In this document: positions 32,973-43,879 of the stretch, piece after piece
Numbering within the stretch: position 1 is the stretch's first letter
Layout: the number at the start of each line of letters is the position of its first letter
NCBI GenBank assembly: GCA_024734495.1
Contig: JALMQS010000032.1
Coordinates: 1,320,464 to 1,384,463, forward strand
Reading direction: 5' to 3'
Source of the DNA: Forficula auricularia
Lineage: Eukaryota; Arthropoda; Insecta; Dermaptera; Forficulidae
Length of the DNA stretch: 64,000 nt
Made by a program: the position numbers and the translations under genes
Notes under the pieces: model-generated
What the model was told of the DNA's origin: nothing
Databases searched by the model: none
What the model saw: only the letters and a program-made list of their open reading frames with translations

Positions 32973-34035
32973 TTCAATAAATAATTAAATTACTCCAAAA
33001 TCGATAGAAAGCAAAGAGCTATTAAATTGCCTTAACGCCTGCAATTTATGCAACCGATTTATCATCTTAGAGAAAAATAATAGAATATTCAAGGCGCTCT
33101 TGTACAGTGCTGCCCTCCTTTTCTTAGAGGCTAAATTTTGAATTATGTTTTGTTTAAACACTATAGATAAATAAATCTACATCATTATTTCAGAAGTGTA
33201 TTCTTATTTTTAAACTAAAAATACCAAGAAAAATAAAATTTACTATAAAAGAGATATATTAAAAAAGAGAGTTGTTATTTTTTTCTGGGGCCGAAATTGG
33301 AGGGTTCAAAAAATAAAATATCAATATGAGTCGTAGGCCCTTTAATCGATTTGTAAAAATTTTTACTTATGCGCTCTATACGACCATATGAAAATGACTC
33401 CCTGTGTGAAATTAAGAGTGACCAAAAAGAGGAGGGGGGGGGGGGGGGGTGTTCGAAAATATTTTCAACAAAAATCGAATAAAGCTGATATTTTCTTATA
33501 AAATAGTATAATAATTAAAAGGAGATATTATTAATTGATAATGTGGCCAAAATTAAAAGTGGCGGGGGCGTGCTTTCGTAAATAATTATAAATCATTTTA
33601 TTAAATATTAAATATAAGAGATGGGCCAGGTTTATAGTAAAGTCATATGGATGGCCACATCAGCTTTTTTTTATTTTGAGATTAAAAAATAATTCATAGC
33701 ACGTTGAAATTTGTTCTGTTTCTCTGCATCATTTATAGGACAGTCAAATCAAAAAATGAGAAAGAATAATACAACACTTTTTGCATCGGATATTACATTG
33801 TACAGGAGAATACGTCGAAGGGCCCAAATGTCAGGTAAGCTAATAAATGAACTTTCTTTCTAATAATTAACAACTTATGATTTGATTATTTTTCTGTATC
33901 TACCGGCTTGGTTCTATTTTGATTTATATCCACTCAACTAATTGAAATGTAGAACAAACAAATAATAAATAAATAAATAAAAGAAATTATAAAGCCATAA
34001 CTCCTCAAAGTAACCATGTTTTAATGTAATTTTTT
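32973..34035. other. AT-rich intergenic DNA with a G18 run
   Basis: No gene. A poly-G run at about 33433-33450 is followed by TGTTCGAAAATATTTTC. Confidence 0.5.
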
Positions 34036-34039
34036 AAAA

Positions 34040-34165
34040 CATCAGTGGTGACTTTTCAACCAGGGGATGCTGTCCAAAAAAGTATCCTTCATTTTTTGAA
34101 ATTTTATTTTAATCTTCGTTTTTTGCAAATTTCAGCGAATAGGTACGGCATCATTCCACGAATTC
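34040..34165 (+). repeat. Dispersed repeat family A, 5' fragment
   Basis: CAGTGGTGACTTTTCAACCA, GCTGTCCAAAAAAGTATC and GCAAATTTCAGCGAAT match 4904-5015. Confidence 0.65.
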
Positions 34166-34602
34166 TTTTTCTTCTCACTTTTACCCCAACATTAAATCTC
34201 ATTTCTAATTATCTATTTCCATTTATTTTCCTTTCATAAATATTATTTATCCTAACTCGGGCTAGGGTACGCACTCTTTTACCGTTAAGGAGATTTACTA
34301 AAAGTACTTGGTTAAGCCCTTACTCATCATTATCTCATATCCTATTATTGAGAAAAGTATATCTCAATCTCTACTGCATCTATTCTATAGCATTTCCTAA
34401 TTTATATTCTAATTTTCCTTGAATTGGAGTTCCTTTGTTAACCTATTGATTATTAAAATACCTGCATTTATGTAGTTTTAGCTACTTATTTCATCTTAAA
34501 ATAATTCTAAGCAATTGATTCTTATAAATTTATTATAACTTTAACAAAATCATAGTAAAATTTTGGATTGAATGGAATGCAGTCCAAGGCTAAATAAAAA
34601 GA
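34166..34602. other. AT-rich intergenic DNA
   Basis: Nothing recognisable was seen. Confidence 0.5.
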
Positions 34603-34633
34603 TAATTCCCAATAAAAGAAGATTTTCTTTTTA

Positions 34634-34688
34634 CACTTTTAAACCGTTGTTTCGGAAGAACTTCTCCACTTCTTCAATGTTCAAAGGG
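34634..34688 (-). ncRNA. Hammerhead-like motif, left arm
   Basis: Minus strand: TTGAAGA (first C changed to T), A, a GTGGAGAAGTTCTTCC stem II, GAAAC, AAC, GGTTTAAAAG. Upstream TTTGAAC can pair with the downstream GGTTTAAA as stem I. Confidence 0.4.
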
Positions 34689-34751
34689 TGGATGTAGTCA
34701 GCATTTAACAATTTTCCTTCTTGTCTCAATTATCAGTGCTTCGTTCATTGA

Positions 34752-34803
34752 CCCTTAAACCCTGAAGAAGGAGGAGAGATCTTCCCAAACGTCGGTTCAA
34801 AAG
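34752..34803 (+). ncRNA. Hammerhead-like motif, right arm
   Basis: TTAAACC, CTGAAGA (exact), A, GGAGG...CTTCC stem II with one wobble, CAAAC (expected GAAAC), GTC, GGTTCAAAAG. AACC/GGTT gives a 4-bp stem I. Its defect (G to C before AAA) differs from that of the left arm. Confidence 0.45.
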
Positions 34804-34887
34804 TGTAAAAAGAAAGGTTTCCAATAAATATTTTTTCATTGGGAATCAACTTTCTATTTATCCTTGAACTGGGTTCTATTCTTTTCA

Positions 34888-35094
34888 GGGCCAGTTGTAT
34901 GTCGGTTTGTAATGTCTTTGTTAAAGTTAACAAAGGGTGAAACCTTAGAATTCACCTTGTGCCCGGCGGGATGGCCAATCAGGTGAAAGTGCTTGTAATC
35001 TGATTGGTCATCCGGACGGACACAAGGTGAATTCTAAGGTTTTATCCTTTGTTAACTTTAACAAAGACTTTTCAAACCGACATACAACTGGCCC
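34888..35094. mobile_element. PIF/Harbinger-like MITE, copy 3 (most intact)
   Basis: GGGCCAGTTGTATGTCGG at the left and the mirror CCGACATACAACTGGCCC at the right, with ~95-bp arms (AACCTTAGAATTCACCTTGT and its complement) around a short GTGCTTGTAATC centre. TCA flanks both sides exactly. Confidence 0.8.
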
Positions 35095-36760
35095 TCAGTG
35101 TTATAAGTTCATTTCCGAATAAAGTATCTATTCCATAACTAAACAAATATAATAAGAATAAATATATACCACGTTTCGATACCTACAGTGGCGTAGCTAA
35201 GGTCACCTGTGTCAAAGCCTTGCGTACAATAAAAGAAAAAGAAAATTATTTTTTTCAAAAATCTTACCAGAAAAATATTTTAAAAAGGAAACAACTATAA
35301 GCTGTTTGCATAAACATTTTCATCATCACATTAATTATACTTTTCCTTAGATAATTATATTAAATATAGAGATTAAAAAAATAATTTTGTTAAAATAATA
35401 TCTTGAAATAATTTATTTTTTCACTCTTTGCCAAGAGAAGTTTTAAAAAAAAAAAAACAAAAAAACTGTTCTTAAGAGTAATTTTTCGATTTAAATAGGT
35501 AAGTAAATTTAATTCCACGAAAATTATACTTTTCTTTAAACAAGTATTTTATATAGAGGTGAAAAATCTAATTTCATTAAAATATCTTGTAAAAAATCTC
35601 TTTTTTTCACCCTTCAGTCGAGTGAGAGAATTTTAGATATAGGGTCTCTACACCAACCCCTTAGAAGCATACAAACCCAAACCAAAATATTTATTTATTT
35701 ATTTATTTATTTAGTATTAGTAATCTATCAAACAAAAGCAAAAAAACAATTTAATTTACTATAGCCTTTTTTTTACAATTTTCCTTTAGTATTTGTATGC
35801 TAATATTTGTTCAACTTTATTATAGCAATCATCGATTGTTTCATCAATGCCTCAATAATAAAATTCCAATTTCCAAAGGCTAATGTCTTTCGATAAGAAC
35901 CTTTAATAAAATTCTCTATCATTTATTGAAAATTTTAATAGCCATGCCATAAAAACGTTGCAATTTATTGGGAAAGCGATTCAATAACCTCCCTGGTTGA
36001 GTTTCCTTTATCATTTGATTTAATGGTTAATTTATTTATTTATATAGGAATAAACATTTTAATGGTCTTAAAATGAAATGAATGGACATTGGCAGGATAA
36101 TAATAAATATAGTCGAGACAAACTGATAATAAAGAACACTAAGATGGCCAGGTAATAAGAAAACTGATTGGCCAGAGATCAGTGCAAATTAGTTGGAATC
36201 TTAAGATAAATTTATTCTGTAATCGAATATTTGTCTATATATAAAGCGCTTATGGTCGTGACCATGCCCTACGCATACGAAAGGGCCCGAACACTAGCGG
36301 AAATGCTCGAAGACATTTTGATAGGCGCCAAGAGCTTCTAGGCCAAAGGTATGGTAAAAAAAATATAAAGAATAAGAATAAATAAACAAATTTCAATTTA
36401 TTCGGGGTGAACTGTTCATATTTACGGGGTCGTTGAAGTTTGAGGGGAAAGTTTCCAATTTTATTTTTTTTGCAATGAGAGAATTACGAATTACTTGAAA
36501 ACCTCAGAAATGAAAAATTACTTTTCTGGTGGAATAATTTAAAAAAAAAAACTTGGGAGGGTGATTTTAAAGAACGGGTGGCTGTTGTGAAAGACTATGT
36601 TTGCGTTTTTGTGTTTAAAGTCAGACAGACACTCAGTGACCTAATGGGGTTTTTTGAATTTTGATAAGCTTAAAACATGAGTTTCAAGTCGAATTCAAAT
36701 TTCCTTAAGCAATTTCAAACATATATCCTCATATAAGTGTAAGAAAAATGATCTAAATGT
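35095..36760. other. AT-rich intergenic DNA
   Basis: No gene. A (TTTA)n run is at 35690-35715. CCACGTTTCGATACCTACAGTGG near 35177 is a short inverted phrase resembling a decayed hammerhead 3' half. Confidence 0.5.
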
Positions 36761-36766
36761 GAAACC

Positions 36767-36889
36767 CACTCTGTAGACATAAAAAAAACTATGGCAAAAG
36801 TTTTAGTTTACTCTCTTGGATACGCACCACTCTGTAGACATAAAAAAAAACTATGGCAAAAGTTTTAGTTTACTCTCTTGGATACGCCC
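36767..36889. repeat. Tandem duplication, 61-bp unit
   Basis: CACTCTGTAGACATAAAA through TACTCTCTTGGATACGC occurs twice, almost identical, at 36767 and 36828. It is followed by a looser duplication (TTTATAACTCAA...TTGGGTATTTT) to about 37015. Confidence 0.85.
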
Positions 36890-36899
36890 CTTTTGATTA

Positions 36900-38735
36900 T
36901 AACTCAAAACGATTGGGTATTTTGGTTATAAAGCTTGGCTTTTTTATCTCTATTTGACACGCCCTTTTGTTTATAACTCAATTCAATTGGGTATTTTAGT
37001 TGCAAGTCACCATTTTATCTATCTTTAAGTTCTACTTCCGCCTTTTTTTGTATTTCGTCCTTTGAACTTTTCCATCTATTGGGCATTGACGAAAAGGTTT
37101 TTTGTTCTGGGCGGAGACTTATTTCATATTTCTTACGAAAAAGTCCGAATCCAGCCGAATGGAAGGCCCAACAACCAATCACAGGAAGTCGACTTCATAT
37201 TAGAACTGCCTTTTCTGACCACGAACGTTCTGAGATTAGAATTAGAAGAAACTTTACTATGCTAAGAATCTGTATAGGTACTATATTTCAGTACTTTTTT
37301 ATTTTTTCAAAATTTCTTAAAAACGGCTATAAATTTATTAAAATAAGAAATTCGAAAGGATATAAATTCAAAAAACTTAATACATTAAAATAAAAACAGT
37401 GAAGTTTTTTTGATTTTCGAAAAGATGGCGTTTTTTCGAAAATGTCATTATTACTTACTCGTAACACACATTTAAAAAGCCATCAAGGTAGCTGTTTGAA
37501 ATGTTTAATTTAATGTCAGAAGAGCTCATCCCCTTGAACCCAAATGCGAACTTGCTACCTGGGCAAATGGTTTGACCCTAGAGATACAATTAAACATAAT
37601 ATCTATACGATAAACCATAGCTTTAAAATTATTTTCCAAAAAATTATTCCATTAACTTATAAAGTTACAATTATTGACGAAATTTTTTCAGTTAACACAG
37701 GGTCTTTTTCAAAAATCAAAAAACTCACCTGTTTTAGTCTAATATCTTTTTATTTTTTAAAGCTAAATAAGTAATTTAGAGTAAAATCTTTTGAATAAAG
37801 CAAAAGTATTAGAGTATCAATATCAATTCGGTAAATTTGTTATTTTTAAATATTAGATTGTTTATAAATATTCAAACAATTTTAAAAAGATGTAACAGAA
37901 GTATTGAGCCTGCTTTTATTTACTCTCTTATCCATGAATAAACTGTAGGTACCTAATACGAGTCGCTTACTTTGGGACTTATATATGATCGGTGTGTTCA
38001 ACATTCATATAGCTACTTATAGATGTTTTTTGAATTATTTGAATTTAAAAAATTATATCGATCAATATTAATGAAAAAAAAATGAAAAATTCAAATACTC
38101 CTGATTTAAAAGAGAATTTCATGGAGGTTTATAAAAAAGGGACGAATGAATTGAGTTAGTTATAAGATCAATTAACGTCAAACGGTTTGAAAAGTTAATC
38201 TTTCCAAAATATAGACAGCTTTCATAAAATGAAAAAATAAATAAAAAAATAAATAAATAATAGAGAGGAAAAAAATGAGAAAGCTGGATGGATTCGCTTT
38301 TCAAAACGATATCAAAACTGTCAATCGATAATTAATTACAAGTGGAGTAAATATATTTTATTTATATGACGCGCAGCCCCAACTGGAGGGTTTTATGCAT
38401 AAGCTATTCAGTTTATAGGAAGATTGATAATAAAATATGTATGTTTAAATGGCAATAATTTTAAATTGAAAATAAGTTTTGAAAGGGCATTAGATAAATA
38501 TAAAAAGGTGTAAATGTGACCACATATATAAATAAAATTTCAAGGAAAAAAATAAAGAGATTCTTGAGATGGTCGATTTGAACCAAAACCTTTCTTTGAT
38601 CTCTCGAGCCAAAAACAAACTCAAATTTTAAATTTTCGTTTTTGAGCTATCTCTAGGAATTAGCAGAGAAAAAGACTTGTCATTGGATTTTGAGGGAAAT
38701 TTTTGCCCATGTAGTCAACAAAATTGGATTTTTGT
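36900..38735. other. AT-rich intergenic DNA
   Basis: Open frames of 60-104 codons at 37062-37393 and 37544-37774 have no recognisable domain. The first two overlap in different frames, which argues against either being real. Confidence 0.45.
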
Positions 38736-38739
38736 TTAA

Positions 38740-39130
38740 ATAACTACGTATAAAGCCGGGTTGAATGAGAATATAGTGTCTTATAGTTCAAGCCTTCTCT
38801 ATAATAAATAATAAAATGCACCATAAAAAATAAGATTGGATGGTAACAAACAAATAAATCATTTGAAGAGATTTTGTTTTGCCGAGAGTAGTTGTTGATT
38901 GACAAAGAAAAGACAATGAGGTTCTCCTCTGATTGATGCAAATAAATATACATATATACGACACATAAACCACTTGTGAGTCAGTCGTTCGTGTGCCTAG
39001 CTTGCTTAGACAGCAAAGCTAATTTTCTCTATCCAATCAGGTTATTGACCCCATGAGAGGTGACAGATAAAATATTTCTGATTAAAAAACTGATGATAAA
39101 TGTTATCCCTTCGAGTCTCAAATAAAGTTA
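38740..39130. mobile_element. GCCGAGAGTAGCAG family, decayed copy
   Basis: GCCGAGAGTAGTTGTTGATTG, GGTTCTCCTCTGATTGATGC and AAATAAATATACATATAT match the left half of 57541-57990. AAAAAACTGATGATAAATG...TTCGAGTCTCAAATAAA at about 39083 matches its right-arm hammerhead-like motif, but with AACTATA deleted. Confidence 0.55.
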
Positions 39131-39577
39131 CTTCTTTATTTTTATTTGAATTAAAGGTAATTAATTTGTTCACTATAATAAAAATATTTAATATCTTTTA
39201 GTGTTTCATTATATTCCATAATAGTTAAAGCAACTTTTTGAATTCAAATTTCCATTGATAGAGGAAGAAATTTAGAATTAGAAGTTATTTGAATCCTTTC
39301 TTTGTTAATAGCTCAAAAATTTTGTTTTTTTAACATTGAATTTTTTTGAAAAAAATCGATTGAGTCCCTTCGAAAGAAAATTCAATTTTTTGATTAAAAA
39401 TAAAAAAAAGCATTAAAATTTTTTTCTCAATTTTTGATATTTTTTTCAAAAAGTGCATTAAAAAACGAAAAAATGACCCCCTATTAGGTAAGTTAGAATA
39501 TCTTTATTCTTGTCAAAATTATGTTATTTTAATATTCTTTTGATCTATTTTCTTTAAAAATCGAAAACTTTGTTAGG
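39131..39577. other. AT-rich intergenic DNA
   Basis: Nothing recognisable was seen. Confidence 0.5.
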
Positions 39578-39908
39578 GGGCGTCCCTAAATTACGAGAGG
39601 CGCTTAAGGGGGAGGGGGGGAGGTCTCGGAAAATATCACGTATTTTTTTTTCCGCAAAAAATTTCGAAAAAACTGTGTTAAATTAAGTAGTATAATAATA
39701 ATACTAGTCTTAAAATATAATTAAGAAAATTTTGTTTTTTTTAGATAAATCCAACAAATTAACGTATTTACATTAAAAATATATACACATTTTGAAAAGT
39801 TTCACGTGAGATTGGGGTGGTCGAGTCAAATCTCACGACATATCACCAAGGGGGGGGGGGGTTGAAAAATTCCCAAAATCGCCTCACGTAATTTAGGGGC
39901 GCCCCATT
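39578..39908. mobile_element. TIR element, ~330 bp
   Basis: GGGCGTCCCTAAATTACG at the left and its mirror CGTAATTTAGGGGCGCCC at the right, extended by GAGGCG/CGCCTC, with G-rich runs just inside both ends. Non-coding. Superfamily uncertain; no clean target duplication was seen. Confidence 0.65.
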
Positions 39909-41065
39909 ATGGGGTTAAGATTTTTTTTATAATTGGTTTATGGGTTAAAGTAGAAAGCTAAACATTTATGTGGATACTTTTCTTTCTACCTACATACGAG
40001 TATATAATAAAAATAACATATCAGAAAATCAAAAAATCGAAGAGTGTCACCGACAAGACGTAATTGAATTGAGAAATGGCCCATATTGGTATATCCACCA
40101 AGTAGACACCCTCTTTTATTTGCTTTTAAAAGATCAACTATGTTACTCTTAATAAGGAAATCCTTTTAATTTTATTGAAATTTTAAGACTTTTAAAAAGT
40201 CCCTTTCCGGAGACACCATTCCAATAATTCACTTATCCTAAAAGTGAAAGTAAAATATGATGAAAGAAAAAAAAAGATAAATATATACCCATATAAACAA
40301 GAGTTGTTCAGATTATAGAGAAACAGGGAGGGGTGAAAATACCTGCACAACAGCCCCGCCTATTTCACCCCTTTTGCAAGCCCTTCTCTTTGATTTATAG
40401 GCCAGCAGCCTAGCTGCCCAAGACAAATAAGGGCATTTCAATTTCCCTCTCACTCGCTCTTTTTCTATAAATATAATGGCTTTTTGTTTCTACGGGCTTG
40501 ACATTCGTTTTGGATTATGTCGTCTGTTTAGGTTTTATTATTTTTTTTTTATTTTCAAAAAAATAAAAAAAAGGTGCGTTTTTTTAATTATTCGCTTTTG
40601 TGCATTTCCAAAAGCTAGAAAGTGCTGCAGTGAATTGATATGCAAATTAAATATTGTCCGACGGGCTGTAAATATTTATTAATAATTAATTAATCGATAT
40701 ATCGCATTTAGAATTAAATTAAGGCAACGGTCAATATAACTGGAACTGGTATTTACTTAATTAACATTGACCGAGTGAGTAAAGAATTTTCCGGGTAACA
40801 AATGCATTCTAGGATAATTCCAACAGAGACATCTAATGTGCCATATTAATAATTGGTGGGTGAAGTAAATCATGACTATAATCCAACCTGCATAAATTTG
40901 AAACCACTACTAACTATTACTTCAGAATAACATTCTGTATCAAATGTAATTTCTCTCACTTTGATTTTGCCGAAAGAAACAAAAATAAACTTAGCTTTAC
41001 GTCATGGGTTAGAAAGAGATAAATATTTTATTATCAAATTTTTTAAAAATATAAATTAAAAACTT
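39909..41065. other. AT-rich intergenic DNA
   Basis: No supported gene. Short open frames near 39970 and 40476 are without recognisable features. Confidence 0.45.
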
Positions 41066-41069
41066 TTTA

Positions 41070-41600
41070 CTTTATACAATGCGAAGCATCGGGAAAGTAC
41101 TCTAATCGGTCTCGCGGCAAGCGCGATTTCAAAAGGTCCTCAGGTAAAGACTACGGAACCCATGGACTCAATTAAAGTCACAAATTGTAGTATTCAATTA
41201 GGTTGAATTTTAGCACGTGACGGTTTTGCCAAAAATTACATGGAGTCTAGTCAAGAGGCCAAAAAGTGCGACTTTTTCATTTAGTGTGTGCGGTGTATGG
41301 ATGTATGAATGTGTGTGTGTGTGTGTGGTCGTTTTTTTCGTCCACGATTTTTTCCACACCGTTGCACTAATTGAAATGAAATTGAAAACCTACCATTAGT
41401 TTAACAAAATGAAGCGCTGATTAGTTTTTGGTACATATCGGCCCACAAACATTAGTACTTTATTTCAGTACTTTTTTAGTTTTTTCTAAATATCTTGAAA
41501 ATGATTAACCAATTTTGATGAAATTTAATATCCTAATTAAGTACCTTGGGGACCACAAAAAAGGTTAAATAAAGTTTTTAGTAAAATTATGTTTTATTTG
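41070..41600 (+). repeat. Repeat B, left arm, copy 2
   Basis: Colinear with 25440-25960 at high identity. It contains a short (GT)n, and ends ACCAATTTTGATGAAATTTA...GGGGACCACAAAAAAGG. An open frame at 41217-41399 is a shadow. Confidence 0.75.
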
Positions 41601-41621
41601 CTGAAGACCTTTGCTGAAGAC

Positions 41622-42019
41622 ATGATTGATTCTCATCTAGTACTTGAGGAATAACCATTCTATATTGGATTTTTGACGTTTCGGTTTTTATTGGTAACCA
41701 TTGCTGAACACAGAGGAATCGAGTTAAAATCAAAAATAGCGATTGATTCTCGTCTAGTACTTGAGGAATAATAATTCTATATTGGATTTTTGACGTTTCG
41801 ATTATTATTGATAACCATTGCTGAAGACATGGAGGAATCGGCTTAAAATAAAAAATAACTATCGATTCTTATCTAATACTAGAGTAAAAACCTTATTGCA
41901 TTTCATTTTTGATGTTTTGACTATTAATGGCAACCTCTACTGAAAATATGGAAGAATCGACTTAAAATCAAAAAGACTAAATTCTTTTTTGGTAAACAAC
42001 TCAAGAATAATAATCGAAA
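41622..42019 (+). repeat. 118-bp repeat array, plus orientation
   Basis: Units start with TCTCATCTAGTACTTGAGGA or a variant at 41631, 41748 and 41867. Each contains TTTTTGACGTTTCG, ATTGGTAACCATTGCTGAA and GGAGGAATCG. The array reverses direction near 41995, and 42003-42019 (ATAATAATCGAAA) is the start of a minus-orientation unit. Confidence 0.8.
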
Positions 42020-43372
42020 GGGAAACAATCAGTAATTATACCGATTTCAAAGAAACGGAACGCCCTGGAACCAGATGGTTTCAGGCCTGTTAATTCACTT
42101 CCCTTCTTAGAGAAGGTGTTTGAATCTGTAATGCACAAACAACTGCTTGATTATGTCGATAGGAATAATATTTTGACTCCAAATCAATCGGGATTCAGAA
42201 AGGGGCATTCATGTGAGACAGCTTTACAGTTGATAATAACAAGATGGAAGAAGTGGATCGATGACCCAAGAAATGTGGTGGTGGCGGTTTCGCTGGATCT
42301 TCGGCGTGCATTTAAGACGGTGAATCGGGATCTACTTCTGGTGAAATTGAGAAGATATGGTTTTAGTGATAGTGCAGTGAAGTGGTTTAAATGTTATTTG
42401 TCTGGTCGAACTCATGTTACAAAAATTAATAATGTGATTTCCGATCCTCAAACTGATAGTGTTGGTGTCCCCCAGGGAAGTATTCTTGGGCCTTTGTTGT
42501 TTGTATTATATATCAATGACATTTGTAACTGTATTAATGATGATGTATTTATAAATCTGTTTGCCGATGATACACTAATATCAGTGGAGGATTGTGATGT
42601 TGAGAGGGCTTGTCAGAAAATGAATGGAACCCTTAGGAAGTTGGAAGACTGGCTAAATATGAATAAACTGTTTATAAATTGTACGAAATCTAAAGTAATG
42701 CAATTGGGGGTGGGTGGAGAAGGGTTAAGTCCAATCTATCTGAATGGTGTAAATTTGGAATATGTGGATTCATTTAAATACCTCGGAGTAGTGGTTGACT
42801 CGAAGTTGAACTTTAAGAGTCATCATAGTGAGCTCTTGAAGAATGTAAACAGAAAAGTGCAATACTTTGGTAGAGCTTGTAATAATTTGAATATGAACAC
42901 TAGAATTAAGGTGTATAGAACTATAATTAGTCCTAGTTTCTCTTACTGTCCTACAATATTATATTTTGGCACTCAGGAGAATATTGATAAGTTGCAACTC
43001 TTACAAAATAGATGCATGAGATTTATATTAAAATGTGACAGATATACATCAATAAGTAGTATGCTGGAAAGCTTAGGACTTATGAATGTGAAGCAATTCT
43101 TATTTTTACAGACAATGTGTTTTGTATATAAATTATATCATAGCCAGCTGCCAGCCTATCTGAATTTCACATTGGTCAATGAGATCCATGACCATGGGAC
43201 GCGAATTAGAGACAATATATTTATTGAGAGGGCGAGGAAAGAGAGCACAAGAAATTCATTATATTTTAGAGGACTTGAGGAATTTAATTCTTTACCAGCT
43301 GAAGTAAGAAATGCATCAAGTCTGATTCAATTTAAGAACCAAGTTAGAATATATCTTAAGAGGGACAGTTGA
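42020..43372 (+). CDS. Non-LTR reverse transcriptase (5'-truncated, RT domain open)
   Basis: The frame opens right at the truncation and runs without a stop to TGA at 43370. The GTG at 42116 is not a real start: the preceding in-frame codons encode a normal RT beginning (VIIPISKK, then DGFRPVNSLPFLEKVFE). Counting from 42116, motif A is SLDLRRAF with catalytic Asp at ~61 (the usual following Asp of AFD is Lys here), motif B VPQGSILGP at ~118, catalytic FADD at ~149-152, and YLGVVVDSKL further on. The C-terminal FNSLPAEVR and FKNQVRIYLK text is typical of CR1/Jockey-group elements. The endonuclease is missing, so it cannot be autonomous, but the three catalytic Asp residues are present. The neighbours are repeats only. 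Confidence 0.88.
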   Translation, partial: GKQSVIIPISKKRNALEPDGFRPVNSLPFLEKVFESVMHKQLLDYVDRNNILTPNQSGFRKGHSCETALQLIITRWKKWIDDPRNVVVAVSLDLRRAFKTVNRDLLLVKLRRYGFSDSAVKWFKCYLSGRTHVTKINNVISDPQTDSVGVPQGSILGPLLFVLYINDICNCINDDVFINLFADDTLISVEDCDVERACQKMNGTLRKLEDWLNMNKLFINCTKSKVMQLGVGGEGLSPIYLNGVNLEYVDSFKYLGVVVDSKLNFKSHHSELLKNVNRKVQYFGRACNNLNMNTRIKVYRTIISPSFSYCPTILYFGTQENIDKLQLLQNRCMRFILKCDRYTSISSMLESLGLMNVKQFLFLQTMCFVYKLYHSQLPAYLNFTLVNEIHDHGTRIRDNIFIERARKESTRNSLYFRGLEEFNSLPAEVRNASSLIQFKNQVRIYLKRDS

Positions 43373-43486
43373 ACATTTCTATTGAGAAATATTTGGAAAT
43401 ATTATAAATTTAGTATTAAGATTTGTAAATATTGAAATATATATGTATCAAAAATACATTTAAATATAAATAAAATAAAAATAAAT
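42020..43486 (+). mobile_element. 5'-truncated non-LTR retrotransposon in the 118-bp array
   Basis: Left of the insertion the array reads ...AATAATAATCGAAA, and right of it ...GTCAAAAATCTAATG, which are adjacent in uninterrupted units (for example 9585-9610). The insert therefore spans about 42020-43486. It ends in an A-rich TAAATAAAATAAAAATAAA tail. Any target duplication is only a base or two long. Confidence 0.8.
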
Positions 43487-43685
43487 GGTCAAAAATCTAA
43501 TGTAGAATTGTTATTCCTCAAGTATTAGATGAGAATCAATCGCTATTTTTGATTTTAAGTCGATTTCTCCATGTCTTCACCAATGGTTACCAATAAAAAC
43601 CGAAATGTCAAAAATCGAATGTAGAATGGTTATTCCTCGACTATTAAATTAGAATCGATCATTATTTTTGAATTATAGTCAACAT
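43487..43685 (-). repeat. 118-bp repeat array, minus orientation
   Basis: Two units in reverse of 41622-42019 (TTATTCCTCAAGTATTAGAT, GGTTACCAATAAAAACCGAA). Confidence 0.75.
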
Positions 43686-43795
43686 GAACTGCAAATTGCA
43701 AGTGATATCTGATTAATAATAAAGGAATAAACATATTAATATTTCAAATGAATTTGGATAAAGTTTAGCAACGATCCGTTGCAGTTTATTTAAGA
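43685..43795 (+). repeat. Repeat B, right arm
   Basis: CATGAACTGCAAATTGCAAG, TGATATCTGATTAATAATAA, AAAGTTTAGCAACGATCCGT match 26557-26660 after the RTE insertion. It preserves the uninterrupted target sequence of that insertion. Confidence 0.75.
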
Positions 43796-43879
43796 CTCGG
43801 AACGCTTTCTGAAAAATTTACTGAATTGGAAATTTTTTTTTTGTTAACTAACAGGTTATCTCGGAAAGCTGAGAATAGG

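Larger units (their letters stand above)
34603..34851. mobile_element. Palindromic element with paired hammerhead-like motifs
   Basis: Left arm TTCCCAATAAAAG...TTTCTTTTTACACTTTTAAACC is mirrored by GGTTCAAAAGTGTAAAAAGAAA...CATTGGGAA. The two arms each end toward the centre in a hammerhead-like core, on opposite strands. Confidence 0.65.

Noticed and set aside
36245..36345. 5S rRNA-like or other small RNA gene (GGTCGTGACCATGCCCTACG)
   Set aside because: Only a short GC-rich phrase; no internal control region or secondary structure could be traced.
37062..37393. Two overlapping open frames of 67 and 104 codons
   Set aside because: Different frames over the same DNA, no domain, and the sequence just upstream is duplicated repeat.
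41622..42019. Hammerhead core in the 118-bp satellite
   Set aside because: The unit contains CTGAAGA on the plus strand and GAAACGTC on the minus strand. They are on opposite strands, so no ribozyme can form.
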